Below, one piece after another: positions 54,060 to 64,000 of a DNA stretch of 64,000 bases. The stretch comes from Chara braunii (taxonomy: Eukaryota > Streptophyta > Charophyceae > Charales > Characeae): positions 80,174 to 144,173 of the forward strand of contig BFEA01000946.1 in NCBI GenBank assembly GCA_003427395.1, written 5' to 3'. The notes below the pieces were generated by a model, which had not been told where the DNA came from, made no database searches, and saw nothing but the letters and a program-made list of their open reading frames with translations. Positions within the stretch are counted from its first letter, which is position 1. Each line of letters starts with the position of its first letter. A program made the position numbers and the translations under genes.

Positions 54060-56720
54060 CCCCTTTAAGGGCAATCCTTAAGACGGAAATTTTTGCGCAC
54101 CACCAGGCCATCGCGCACGAAAACGCACGGGGAAGTCTAAGCCGTTGAAAATGACGGTCCGAATAACGCAGAGTCCCGAAGTTTGCAAGGAGCCATCGTT
54201 CAAGCGGGCTTTGGAGCACCAAGGAACCGGTATTCGCTCGGCCGGTGTCATTTGAAGGGAGCGTCAGCGGAGGCACGCAAGGAACGCTATTTTCGGGCAC
54301 ACAGAAGGAAGGCCTTCGCGCTTTCAATTGGTCTTCGTGCGACAACACTTGCAGAACAAAGGGTAGCGGTGGATGTACCACCATACAATTCGGCATAGCG
54401 CGACCCCAAATTGACCCCTACAGACAGAGACGGCGAGTAATGTTGCGCACCAATACTCCTCACGCAATCAACTCGCACGCGAAGGTCCACGCATCATGCG
54501 AAGGACGGTTAGATTCCCACGGATCCTCAAAGTCCGTCGGGATCCGAACTCGGCGGAATGCGAGTGCAGCGAGTAACAGGTTTTCGCGTGGCTGCAGCTA
54601 TTGGAACGGGTGGTTGGCGTTTGCACAGAAGCCGGCCATGCTTGGGGGCACCCCCCACAAACCCCCATAAGCCATTTCTTGAATCGAGCATTCTGCGCAC
54701 CCTTGGGCCTCCAACTTCCAGAACACGTCGGGATCGACGACAGACCGACAACAGACACGTCTTCTGTCATCGACGGCAACCCCCACAAACCCCTACACGG
54801 GCATTCATGACGGCGATGAATTTTGCGCACCAATACTCGTCCTTGAAGCAACTCACATGGAAAGGTCCACGCCTCATGCGAAGGACGGTTAGATTCCCGC
54901 AGTCAGATTCCCATAAATAACATGTCCAAATGCAGAAATGGATTAAATACCCCCTCCCCTGCAACCCTTCCAGACCCCGGCTCCGCCAATCGACAAGGCA
55001 AACCCCGATTCACGCGCCGGGAATGTCGACGTGAGACAGCGCGAACCGGAAAGCGCGTCGGAACATGAGCACGTCCGCGACAAGACTCCGCGCTCCGCGA
55101 CGGTCCAAACCTGTAGGGGGCAACATAGATCGACGGCAGACCGATGAAGGTCACGTCTGCTGTCACCGACGGCCACCCCCATAAACCCCTACGAGGGCAT
55201 TCCATGCGGCGAGGAATTTTGTGCACCAATACTCCTCCCTGGACCAACTCGCACGAAAAGGTCCACGCCTCATGCAGAGGACCGTTAGATGCATGTGGAT
55301 TCTCAAAGTCCGCCGGGATCCGAACTTGGCGGATGCGAGTGCAGCGAGTAATAGGTTTTCGCGCGGCTGCAGCTATTGGAACGGGTGGTTGGCGTGTGCA
55401 CAGAAGCTGGTGATGCTTGGCCGCACCCCCCATAAATCCCTAAACACCTATTCTTGAAGCGAGCACTTTGCGGAACGAAGGGCCTGCGACTACCAGAACA
55501 CGGCGGGATCGACGGCAGACCGACAACGGACACGTTTGCAATAACCGACGTCAACCCCCATAAACCCCTACACGGCCATTCCAGATGGCAAGGAATTTTG
55601 CGCAGCAGAACTCCTCCCGGAAGCAACGGGCACGCAAAGGTCCACGCCTCATGCGAAGGACGATTAGATTGCCGCAGATCCTCAAAGTCCGTCGGGATCC
55701 GAACTTGGCGGATGTGTGTGCAACGAGCAACTGATTTTCTTGTGGCTGTAGCTATGCGAATGTGCGGTTCGCGTTTGCACAGAAACAGACAATGCTTGGC
55801 CGCACCCCCCATAAACCCCTACAAGCCATTTCTTGAAGCGAGCATTTAGCGCACCCCAGGGCCTCCGACTACCAGAGCACGTCGGGATCGACGGCAGACC
55901 GACAACGGACACGTCTGCTGCCACCAACGACAACCCCATTAAACCGCTACAAGGGCATTCCAGACGGCGAGGAATTTTGCGCACCAATTCTCCTCTCGCA
56001 ATCAAGTTGCACACAATGGTCCAAGCGTCATGCGTAGGGCGGTTGGATTCAAGCGGATCCTCAAAGTCCACCGGGATCCGAACTTGGCAGATGCAAGTGC
56101 AGTGAGTCACAGGTTTCCGCGCGGCTGCAACCGTTGGAACGGTTGGTTGGCGTTTGCACAAAAACAGATGATGATTGGGCGCACCCCCCGTAAACAACTA
56201 CAAGCCATTTCTTGAAGCGAGCATTCTGCGCACCCAGGGCCTCCGACTGCCATAACTTGTCGGGATCTATGGCACCCCGATGACGGACACGCTTGATGGC
56301 ACCGACGGAAACCCCCGTAAACCCCTGAATGGGCATTCCGTACGGCGAGGATTTTGCGAACCAATACTCCTCCCGGAAGCAACTCGCAAGCAAAGGTCCA
56401 CACCTCATGCGAAGGACGGTCAGTTTCCCGCGGATCCTCAAAGTCCGTCGGGATCCGAACTTGGCGGATGCGAGTGTAGCAAGTAACAGGTTCTCGCGCG
56501 GTCGCATCTATAGAAACGAGTGCTTGGCATTTGCACAGAAGCAGGCAATGCTTGGGCGCACCCCCCCATAAACCCCTATAAGCCATTTCTCGAAGCGAGC
56601 ATTTTGCGTACCCCAGGGTTTCCGACTAGCAGACCACGTTGGACAGTCCGAGGTCTTGAACGGGGCGGTTGGATTTGTGCGGAACCCCGAAGTCCGCCGA
56701 GATCCGAACTTGGATTGTAG
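54060..56720 (+). repeat. 379-bp satellite with forward dyad motifs, about six copies
   Basis: Dyad motifs recur at 54529, 55305, 55684, 56063, 56440 and 56689. The steps are 776 (about two units, with a deletion/insertion at 54900-55170), 379, 379, 377 and 249 (shortened unit). Each unit has the same order: CACCCCCCATAAACCCCTA, CCATTTCTTGAAGCGAGCAT, GATCGACGGCAGACCGACAA, GGAATTTTGCGCACCAA, GGTCCACGCCTCATGCGAAG, motif. All motifs have one orientation, unlike the 183-bp satellite. Minus-strand frames of 130-180 codons run through units (VRIPADFE), but the copies differ by indels, so I do not call genes. Confidence 0.88.
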
Positions 56721-57230
56721 AAGGTGACATCACCACGGCCTGGCGGCTGCCTCAGAAGCTTATTCCAGGAATTCTTTATGAAGAAATTGCTTGTAGAAAT
56801 GTTTAGACCGTAGTTCGAACAGCCAAAAGTGTTGGATATGCTCTTACGTTCGTGCGAAGAGGAAATAAAGTGACAGACATGCTTTGTGTCATTACGTGCG
56901 CCAGCAATGGAAGCTCACAGCGTTGGCTATGTGGTTTTAACAGCGCAAGTCTACATGATGACGACGACAAACTCCTTGCGCAGCTCGCCACATCGCAACC
57001 GCCAACAAGCGAAGTTCGCCGGGATCCGAACTTCGTGTTGCGACCCTCGCACGGTGGCGGCTGGCAGAGTGTTCGGAGCTATCGACTCGTGCGGGCAAGT
57101 GGAGTCGCCGTTGCAACTGCAAGCGCGAACTACAACATGATTGTTGGTGTGTTGTCATATGCGCGCGCTCTTCCCCATGGCCACGCAACGGCATCACCAT
57201 GACACTTCACAGCCGCAGAAACGGTGTGTT
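56721..57230. other. Right flank of locus 2 with a perfect dyad motif
   Basis: 57011-57034 is an exact copy of the consensus motif (arms GAAGTTCG and CGAACTTC around CCGGGATC). The remainder is unassigned. Confidence 0.55.
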
Positions 57231-57290
57231 TCATGACACAAGCGAGAGTGAACAGCATGGAGGCCACGTTGTTCGATGTTGAACGAGTCC
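57231..57290 (-). repeat. Repeat R1, right copy
   Basis: The minus strand reads CTCGTTCAACATCGAACAAC, then GGCCTCCATGCTGTTCACTC and TCGCTTGTGT, matching 38409-38482 in inverted orientation. It forms the truncation point of gypsy element 4. Confidence 0.65.
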
Positions 57291-57761
57291 TGACTCATGA
57301 TACAGACAAATTTTCTTTTTCCCATCTTGCGGGCTAGGGAGCCAACACTCATGCGACCCCAATTTCACATCCGCATCAGCAACTTTACCCCAATCTGTAC
57401 CAAGTAATACGTCAAAAGGCAGACTATCTTCCACCAAGAGAGTCAGAGAGTGGAAAACATGTTCCACCTTCCCCTCTGCCTCGAGCCGAAAGTATGTTTG
57501 TACCCCCTCGACATATCGATCCATCACAATCTCAGAACTATTAGCCAACTTACTTATTGTGGGTTCATCCAATCGCTTTACCTTAAGCCCAAGATGCAGT
57601 TTTTGTAATCCTTTCTTACTGATATAACTGCGTGTAGACCCACTGTCAATCATTCCTCCTACTCTTACTTTATTAATCTCAAGATCTGCAAATATTAACT
57701 GTCCTTTCTGCTTCTTCATTTCAGTCCAGGCTCGGCGACGAGCGGCCAACTCATCACCCAT
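57291..57761 (-). pseudogene. Protease of gypsy element 4
   Basis: Open frame: GQLIFADLEINKVRVGGMID, IDSGSTRSYISKKGLQKL (DSG active site), LANSSEIVMDRYVEGVQTYF and LPFDVLLGTDWGKVADADVK (closing LGTDW block). It is a retropepsin that matures Gag-Pol in intact elements. Truncated by R1 after KKICLYHESG, before RT. Confidence 0.8.
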
Positions 57762-57803
57762 GCCAGCGAGGGATCCATCTAGAGAGGTGCATACGGTTAC
57801 TAC

Positions 57804-58895
57804 CTATGGACAGTGTACTAGATGGGGACTCTCTACCTCTTCAGTCTCTACCAGTGGAACCTTCGGCTGGGAGGATGTCTTTCTTTCTACATCCGAAGTT
57901 CCCGTAGAGGCAACTGAGATCTCTACTGGTTGTTCCTTTTGCCACCTTATAGTCAGGGCAATAAGGAACGATGTAGTCGGGGTCCCACATTTTAGGCACT
58001 GGTAGGTAGTTTTTATGTCCTGCCAAACCTTTTCTGTGATCCCCAATTTTTTCCAAGGCCCCCCTTCGGGCAAGCCTGGATGGGGTGGATATGGCTTATC
58101 CCAGTTACTATACCAAGTGCCTCTTCCTCTTCCCTAAGTAGAATTTGAACCACTGCCACCTTGCGAGGGACCATTGCCACTTCTACCCAATTTCTTCCAA
58201 GGCCCCCCTTCGGGCAAGCCAGGATGGGGCGGATATGCCTTATCCCAGTTACTATACCAAGCGCCTCTTCCTCTTCCCCATGTAGAATTTGAACCATGGC
58301 TACCTTGCGAGGGACCATTGCCCCTTCTACCCGCGTAGTAGCTACCTTCGCCACTACCCCTCTGGGTGTCGGATCCTCTTCCACCACGATCGCGGCCTCC
58401 TCTTCCTCGGCCACGTCCTCTTCCTTGTTGCCCTCCCCCGCGGGCTGAAACGGCCGTGTAGTCCCCCTCCTGAACTACCGTGCCGTTGGGTCCTCCCTCG
58501 AGACCATAGTCTATTGGGTCCCAAGAGAGAGTTTCGACACCTCCTTCTTCAAAGGTCAGAAGGAGGTCGTCCTTCCCAGGTATGTACCCCGAGATGGTGC
58601 GGTTTTGCCATTTCTTACCCGCTTGCAGATCTTTCCAGTAATGGCAGTAGTTAGCCTCAGCCAAGAAGCCAGCATGGTCTATAGTGATCTTGCTGAACTT
58701 CTCGTAAGTCATTCCCTCTTCCTTAGTGCGGGGATACAACTGAGTGCGAAGAGGGTCGGGAAGTGCTCGTGCAAAACTGTTCAAAGTTTGTGTCGGGGTC
58801 AATCCATGCTCAGAGCATTGCAACAATTCATCCATGGTTGACTTCAGCGCAGAGGTACTCTTCCATTTTCGGTCAGGGATATTTAAGATCAACAT
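57804..58895 (-). pseudogene. gag C-terminal half of gypsy element 4
   Basis: Capsid C-terminus: ALKSTMDELLQCSEHGLTPT, LNSFARALPDPLRTQLYP. Then a glycine/arginine-rich tail (QGRGRGRGRGGRDRGGRGSD), which may bind RNA. A 48-codon unit (GNGPSQG.GSNST...PEGGPWKKLG) is duplicated; one copy has TAG where the other has TGG (Trp). A zinc-knuckle-like CLKCG ... PDYIVPYC is split by a 1-base frameshift near 57985-57995. Confidence 0.75.
58053..58340 (-). repeat. 144-bp tandem duplication inside gag
   Basis: CCAAGGCCCCCCTTCGGGCA begins at 58053 and again at 58197, followed by closely matching sequence. 144 bp is 48 codons, so the duplication is frame-neutral. Confidence 0.85.
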
Positions 58896-58916
58896 TTCAG
58901 TTCTGCGGGTAAGTTT

Positions 58917-60235
58917 TTGTCTTCAAACCGTTCCCGGATGGCTTTGAAAAAGTCCTCGATTCGGGTCTACTGGGAGTTACTGTACTCTACCATGGAATTG
59001 CATCTGCAGGGAGATTGCAAAACTCATGGCATCCCCCGCCATACACGAGCTTGCCACCAACACTCTGTCCCAATATGGAATGCGCTGTCCGTAGACATAC
59101 GACTCTACTGCGGCTATCCAGTGTAAAAACACTTTCTTCTTTCTTTCCGGTTTAAGTCCATGGAACTTTAATTTTATTGACCTGACCCACTTCGGTCGGC
59201 AGCACCCCCTTCTGTTCTCTATCTTTGTCTTCCCCATCTCCGCCTCCCTCACCACCCTTGGTGAGTTTTTCAACGACTTCGTCTGTCAATTTCTCATCTA
59301 TCTTCTTTCCTAGCTGTTGGACATAGCTATGCATATGGGTATCTATGTCCTTAGCAGATCGCTGCAGAAAAGAGTTTCAGACGCCCTCAAAGTCGTGATG
59401 ATGCTTTTCTAGCACTTGGACTGTATTGACGACCGTAGCCAGTTGTTCCTGGTTGTGGAGGACTGTTTGCGTTAGAAGGTCCAGTCTTTCGTCAGTTGCT
59501 ACCTGTTTTCCTTTTTGTTCTTCTAAATCTTTGCGCAACCTTCCCCCTTCTTCCTGCATCCTCCTNCTCTCCTCCAACTCTTTCCTCNGCTGGGCTAGTA
59601 ATTTTGCTTGCAGTTCATTACNGTTTTCTTCCAGCAATAGTCCTCTTTCAATACCATCNCGAGCTGCAGACAACTGGGCCTCAAACGCAGCTCTCTCATC
59701 TGGGCTTTCCATCTCTGCGACGGCTTTGTAGCCGTATGTCTCCACCCAATTCAACTGTTCAAAGTCCAGTTGCACAGCAGGTTGACTCGTTTCTCCTCTT
59801 TCTGCTGTATGGCGTCTTTGCATTTTTTCTCCTTCATCTTGAAGTTCTTCTTCTTCTTCTATAACTCTCAATTCCTCCTGCAGCATCTTTTCTAACTTCT
59901 TATTCGCTTCTTTCTTTAATCTTTCTTCATCTTCTTCTGCTTTTCTCATCAGCTCTTCTTCTTTCTGTTTCTTTGTTATTTCTTTTTCTTTTTTCTTCTC
60001 TGCCTGTCGGCGTTCCACTTCAGCCTGTTCCGCAGGCGTGGGACCTGGCTTCAAAGTCCCTGATCTGATCATCATTCGGGACATGCATGTTCTGCCAAAG
60101 CCCAGTGGGAAGAAGATTCTGAAGAGAGGGCCCATCAGTACAGAGAGGGCCAACAAACCCTGCATGGGGTAGTCGTCCATNATGGAACACAGCACAGGTA
60201 CCCCTCTGCTGGCCCCACCAGGTAAGAACCCCCAC
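58917..60235 (-). pseudogene. gag N-terminal half of gypsy element 4 (coiled coil)
   Basis: The frame at 60195-59377 begins with a hydrophobic stretch (MQGLLALSVLMGPLFRIFFP), then a long charged coiled coil (EVERRQAEKKKEKEITKKQK, EEELMRKAEEDEERLKKEAN, LRVIEEEEELQDE, LEEQKGKQVATDERLDLL). A stop at 59377 and frame changes lead to 59334-58917 with KFHGLKPERKKKVFLHWIAA and VESYVYGQRIPYWDRVLVAS, the capsid N-terminus. The coiled coil may drive Gag multimerisation. Several ambiguous bases. Confidence 0.7.
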
Positions 60236-61150
60236 TAACCTTGCTTTGTCTGCTCTAACGTGGATGGGATATGCTCTGAGTTTTTTTTTTTTTTTAACTC
60301 TGGATGTCGCTGTTTCAGAAATAACGAATCTCAGAAAATAAAACTAAGTTTAAGAAATAACGAATCTCAGAAAATAAAACTAAGTTTAACTTTCACTACT
60401 CAAATAAAGAACAGAACTCTTTTTCCTTTTTCTTGACTTTGCTTGCTGCCTGTCTTCAACTTCAATATGCCTTGATTGTACTCACTCTTGTCTGGCTCTG
60501 CCTTGTTTCATTTTCTGTTCCTTCTTTTTGCTTTATTACTAATTACTGGTCTTCTGCGCAGGACCAAGCTGGAGCTTTCACAATGTCAGATGCACTAGCG
60601 ATACAGTAACTTCAATCGCAGATCAACTTTGCCCAATTCGTTTATTATCTTATGACTCAAGTGCTGTCTGACGAGGCAATCTGCCCCTATCCCCCAGCCT
60701 ACTCCTATTTCCACTAATACTTAGCGCAAACGTCNGACCAGATGTCAGGGATGTAGGACCAGATACTGACTCTGACCTGATATCGACTCTGACTTGACCA
60801 GACTCTCGCACCCTGACCTTCAGACAAGACTCAAGGTGAACAGAGCAGCAGAAGCAACCACCAGAGAGGAGGGGTAGAAGAAGGTACACGACACAGCTCC
60901 ACACACAGCCAGGTAAGGGTAAGAGGTTCTTCTCTTCTTCGTAGACGTCAATGAAGTCTCCTTGATCGCTCCACGCTCCACGCGCAGGTAAGATACCCCT
61001 CCTTAGCCCCTTCCTCTTTGGCCTTCTTCTCGCTCCTTATCCCAATCCACAACACCTCTTCGTTCTCCACCATCGCCAGCATTCGTCAAGCCAGCATATC
61101 TCCCTCGCCGGCCTTACTCATGCCAGCGCTTCAGTGAGAGTAGCGAGTTC
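60236..61150. other. Leader region of gypsy element 4
   Basis: Non-coding sequence between PBS and gag (minus-strand sense), with a 36-bp tandem duplication at 60317-60388 and a T run near 60282-60294. No gene is seen. Confidence 0.5.
60317..60388 (+). repeat. 36-bp tandem duplication
   Basis: AGAAATAACGAATCTCAGAA followed by AATAAAACTAAGTTTA occurs at 60317 and 60353 without visible differences. Confidence 0.9.
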
Positions 61151-61163
61151 TGCTCCGATACCA
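61151..61163 (-). promoter_or_regulatory. Primer-binding site of element 4 (initiator Met tRNA)
   Basis: The minus strand reads TGGTATCGGAGCA, one or two bases from the usual plant PBS. The sequence before it ends CCTTGCA, a normal LTR terminus, two or three bases away. Confidence 0.75.
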
Positions 61164-63929
61164 AATTGCAAGGAACTTGACTGTTAACACTTGCTGGAGT
61201 GCGCCGGATAACATGCATTCACACACATTTCACAGAATCGCGATAGCTCACACAAAGCTCCAATGAGAGATGAACGAGACCAAGGAACTTGGCTCAATTA
61301 TAATAACCAGATTAAGAGAGTTTATCACATGTTCAGAATGTACAGCNCCGAACAGGATCACAAGTCTTGTGCCCTCTTCAAGGCTGGCGCACAGCAGGTA
61401 AGTATCACCATAGCTTCCTCTCCCTTCTTACTGTCTTCTCTCTATCTTGCTTTACCCCAATGTCGTAGTCCTGGTCTTCCTTCCACTCACACCATGCACA
61501 CACACTCCCTAACACACGAGGATCTACTCTGAATACTACTCACTGATGTACTAACACTAACCCCTCCTACTACTAATACAAGCTGGCACAGCTATGGCTG
61601 CTTCAGCAAGCCAGCGCCCGGTGTCTCTCTCTCTTGCGCAGCTTCCAAGCCAGCGCTCTCTTCCTGCATGCTAGCGCANAAGTGCCACAGCACTTCCACG
61701 CATCAATGCCAGTGAAGATCTGTCGTGAGGGAGGCTGGCCTGGTCTTTTATAGTGCTGGCCTGTCTTCGCGAGGCCTGCACCAGCCTCCCTTGGGACTCT
61801 CCCCTGTCCCAAGCTGCTGTAGAGTGTGTCCCAGTACCTTTCCCTCAGGGTCTGCTGCTGCTGCGGCCTCCAGGCCTGACTTTTGGACTTTGGGTCTGAA
61901 TCTAGACTGCCTGTTGGACTTTGACTGGACTTTGACTTTCATTCGAACAGACATGACTTGCACAGCTCCTGGACGAACAGACATGACTGCCAAAATTGAA
62001 TGCTGCAACTATTCATCCAGGGAAACGACTGTGACCCTCCGAAACAACTTATCATTTCATTTAGGATGTGACTTTTAACCCAGAGAACATGTCTTTTGAT
62101 CTGCTTTCCTCNATTTGGGTTCTGGCCGAGTGGGCCCCTTTATGCTGCGTTCGCCATTCAGGTCNTGAACGGGTAAAGGCCCTTTTAAAATCAATCGATT
62201 CAATCGATTGATTTGATTGAATCTATCAATAATAGATTGATTTGATTGAATTAAATAGTTTTTTTTNNNNAATTTTTGGGGGCTGTTGAAACTTACCCAC
62301 GTGCGTGGACACTGTGCGGCACACACACACATACACTCACACACACACACACACACACCACACATACACACACATACACACATGCACGCACACGAGATTC
62401 TTTTTCTGTTTTTTTTTTTTTTAAACGCCTCGCGCCCGATGGTGCCTTCTGATGCGCACAGGGCGATGGGGGGCGCGCGTTAAATCTCCCCCCATCCCCT
62501 ATCACGTGGCGCGTTCAAATATAAATTATCAAATGCGCCCACTCGTTCAGTGCATTCCCACGGGCACATAGCCAGCGCTCAACACAGCACTCGTCCACTG
62601 GATGCTCCAGCAGCATGACACCCAAANTTGCATGCAGTAATGAGGCAGAGCGAAGCGCTCTGCCTGGAGAGAGAACAACCGACCAGCCTCTTGGGCAGTG
62701 ACTTCCAGGCCGTGCGGCCTCCGNGCAACCGCCACCTCCTCCCTTTCNGAGGGAAACATCACTGCAGACCTGATATCTACTGCTACAGGCCCTAGACTCT
62801 ACCTACGGTGCCTCTATCCCTAAAGGTATTATCTGTTTGTCTTCTTCTTATTGGCCTACCACTACTCAAGTGCTACTGGTACTGACACTACTGCTACTTG
62901 AGTGTGCCCTAAGCTACCCCTTCGGCCACTTTGAGTGTTTTTCCCCGCTGCAACCCTCAAAGTCACGACCACAGGAAGGTACCGGCCTGTGGTCCTCCCA
63001 AACAAACAAGTGCCCTGGTGGGCCACACACACTCAGTCCGACAAGCACTCAGGTAGGCACACGGGCCAGCAAACACGCACACACACAGGCTTAGAAAACT
63101 CAGCAAAAAGTGGGGATCTCAGCAAGGCATACATTCCAGCAGCAAAACTCAGAAATCAGCAGTGTTCTCAGTCCGTGTTTTGGCAGGTCCTTACACAGGC
63201 AACATCTCAGCAATATCAGACCAGTCGATATAAGGACTCAGAATCAGTCTGAAGATTTTTACCGAGATAGTGGTATAAGAGGAACAGTCCGAGGGTGACT
63301 TAAATCCTGGACTATTTAAAAGAGGATGAAGGTCAGTGAGTTTAGAAGAGAGACATTAGATAAAGACTCCTCCACACCAAGTAACAGCGGGCCACAAGTA
63401 TAAGAGGGTGTACAACCAGAATTGTGACAGATCGCACTTACAGCTGGAAGACAGCAGCTATGCCCACAACGACGATGACGCGGGATTGCTTCCTCAAAGA
63501 AACTTGGTATTATTGCTTGGCTTCGGGGACACTTTGTCATGCCGTCTACCCAGCGTCTGATTAAAAAAGGGATGAATACTAGAGTAGGAGTCAGATGCAG
63601 AAGAGCGCACGAAACCACTGCTCACTTGAGTAACCTGTGGTACTACTGCCTCCTGTCCAAACGACTACAAAATCCGTGGGGGAAGCACTTTGAGAAAACC
63701 ACGAACATAGATTCTTCATCCTCACACTGCTCACAGAGTCACGGGTCAGATTAAACGAGTACAGTCATATAGCTCTGGGTGGCTGTACATATCAGTGGTC
63801 TGTAGGATGGCCATCATGGGGGTCGTGCAGAAACGGAGAAAACATGTGGCATTCAGAATTAATTGTCACCAGGAAGAGATCAGGAAGGAGGTCAGGAGAC
63901 TGGTTTGGACAGATTGGCAGACTCCCGAG
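61164..63929. other. Probable LTR of element 4 and unassigned flank
   Basis: The part next to 61164 should be the 5' LTR of element 4 (minus strand); its outer end is not identifiable because the partner LTR is missing. Several CAGGTAAG-type phrases, an AC repeat at 62317-62395, a 4-base ambiguity at 62267 and a TTGATT-rich stretch (62190-62245) are present. No protein-coding family is recognised. Confidence 0.35.
62317..62395 (+). repeat. (CA)n microsatellite, imperfect
   Basis: CACACA repeats broken by CATACA and CACGCA units. Open frames across it are artefacts. Confidence 0.85.
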
Positions 63930-63965
63930 GAGGAAAGGGCAAAAGGAGGAGTGTTATGATCCTGA
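63930..63965 (+). promoter_or_regulatory. Possible polypurine tract and LTR start
   Basis: GAGGAAAGGGCAAAAGGAGG directly precedes TGTTATGATCCTGACC at about 63953. Purine tract followed by TG is the usual 3' boundary of internal DNA with the 3' LTR in gypsy elements. The window ends too soon to test for a second LTR. Confidence 0.4.
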
Positions 63966-64000
63966 CCAATTTTGAAGTTCACATTCATCAGATAGTACAA

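Larger units (their letters stand above)
47611..57240. mobile_element. Candidate large DNA-transposon-like locus 2
   Basis: Inferred unit: the 33-bp left-end sequence, an AT-rich left array (47800-48515), gene B2 (48728-49639), a transposase-like gene D (49854-52834), a gap, then a right array of dyad motifs (53175-57034) including a 379-bp satellite. The overall plan matches locus 1, but gene A is replaced by gene D. The right terminus and target-site duplication are not found. Confidence 0.42.
57231..61164 (-). mobile_element. Ty3/gypsy element 4 (5' half, minus strand)
   Basis: In minus-strand order: probable LTR end (ending CCTTGCA), PBS at 61163-61151, a leader of nearly 1 kb, gag (60235-57804) and protease (57761 to about 57300). 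RT, RNase H and integrase are missing; the protease runs into repeat R1. A different lineage from elements 1 and 2: gag has a coiled coil and RG-rich tail. Confidence 0.82.

Noticed and set aside
54468-56586. Minus-strand ORFs of 120-170 codons with VRIPADFE repeats
   Set aside because: They arise from the 379-bp satellite; units contain indels and the frames differ from unit to unit.
25451-57034. Homology of the dyad motif to yeast FRT (both start GAAGTTC and have an 8-bp spacer)
   Set aside because: Arm length and inner arm bases differ and no tyrosine recombinase is seen; only the geometry is comparable.
61263-62078. Plus-strand ORFs in 61.2-62.1 kb as genes
   Set aside because: Located in probable LTR/leader DNA of element 4, no recognisable domain, and interrupted by microsatellite and ambiguous bases.

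Overview
This is a nuclear-type eukaryotic window built almost entirely of mobile-element DNA. It has no bacterial operons, no rRNA or tRNA genes that I can see, and no intact single-copy host gene. It carries decayed Ty3/gypsy LTR retrotransposons primed by initiator-Met tRNA, a LINE 3' end with a plant-type zf-RVT domain, CT/AC/GA microsatellites, tandem repeats, large palindromes and three assembly gaps (4026-4649, 36835-36869, 52974-53128). Several gypsy protease and polymerase passages resemble the repetitive pol proteins I associate with the charophyte alga Chara braunii. A Chara-like streptophyte is my best guess; this is inference, not proof.

Layout. 1-8.6 kb: an interrupted unknown minus-strand ORF (418-1152), long purine-rich tracts, a gap, and a LINE remnant (4865-5753). 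8.6-11.3 kb: AT-rich non-coding DNA with a 121-125 bp repeat and an unusual array of stem-loops that share one loop sequence but have different, self-complementary arms. 12.7-18.8 kb: gypsy element 1 on the minus strand (LTR, PBS, gag, PR, RT, RNase H, then an ORF carrying a PHD finger that runs in frame into a second protease). 20.5-21.0 kb: a related solo LTR. 22.9-33.7 kb (locus 1): a large unknown gene A with a ParB-like box and a degenerate DNA-methyltransferase-like region, an unknown gene B, and arrays of a 24-bp dyad motif. 34-38.5 kb: palindromes, foldback DNA and AC-rich repeats. 38.5-41.2 kb: gypsy element 3 with an internal microhomology inversion. 41.2-47.6 kb: gypsy element 2, sister to element 1, with the clearest PHD-integrase ORF. 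47.6-57.2 kb (locus 2): a second gene B, a broken DUF7869-like DDE transposase gene and a second set of dyad-motif repeats. 57.2-61.2 kb: gypsy element 4 (protease, gag, PBS) on the minus strand. 61.2-64 kb: LTR or flank sequence and a possible start of another LTR at 63953.

The most interesting proposal is that loci 1 and 2 are two decayed members of one large DNA-transposon family. Both begin with a near-identical 33-bp sequence, encode a homologous gene B, and are bracketed by arrays of the same dyad motif (two 8-bp inverted arms around an asymmetric 8-bp spacer), which I find nowhere else in the window. Gene A is open for about 1,940 codons apart from four internal stops, all TAG, and two frameshifts in homopolymers; its true terminator is TGA. 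The second new item is a PHD finger in a separate ORF between RNase H and integrase in two related Ty3/gypsy elements.
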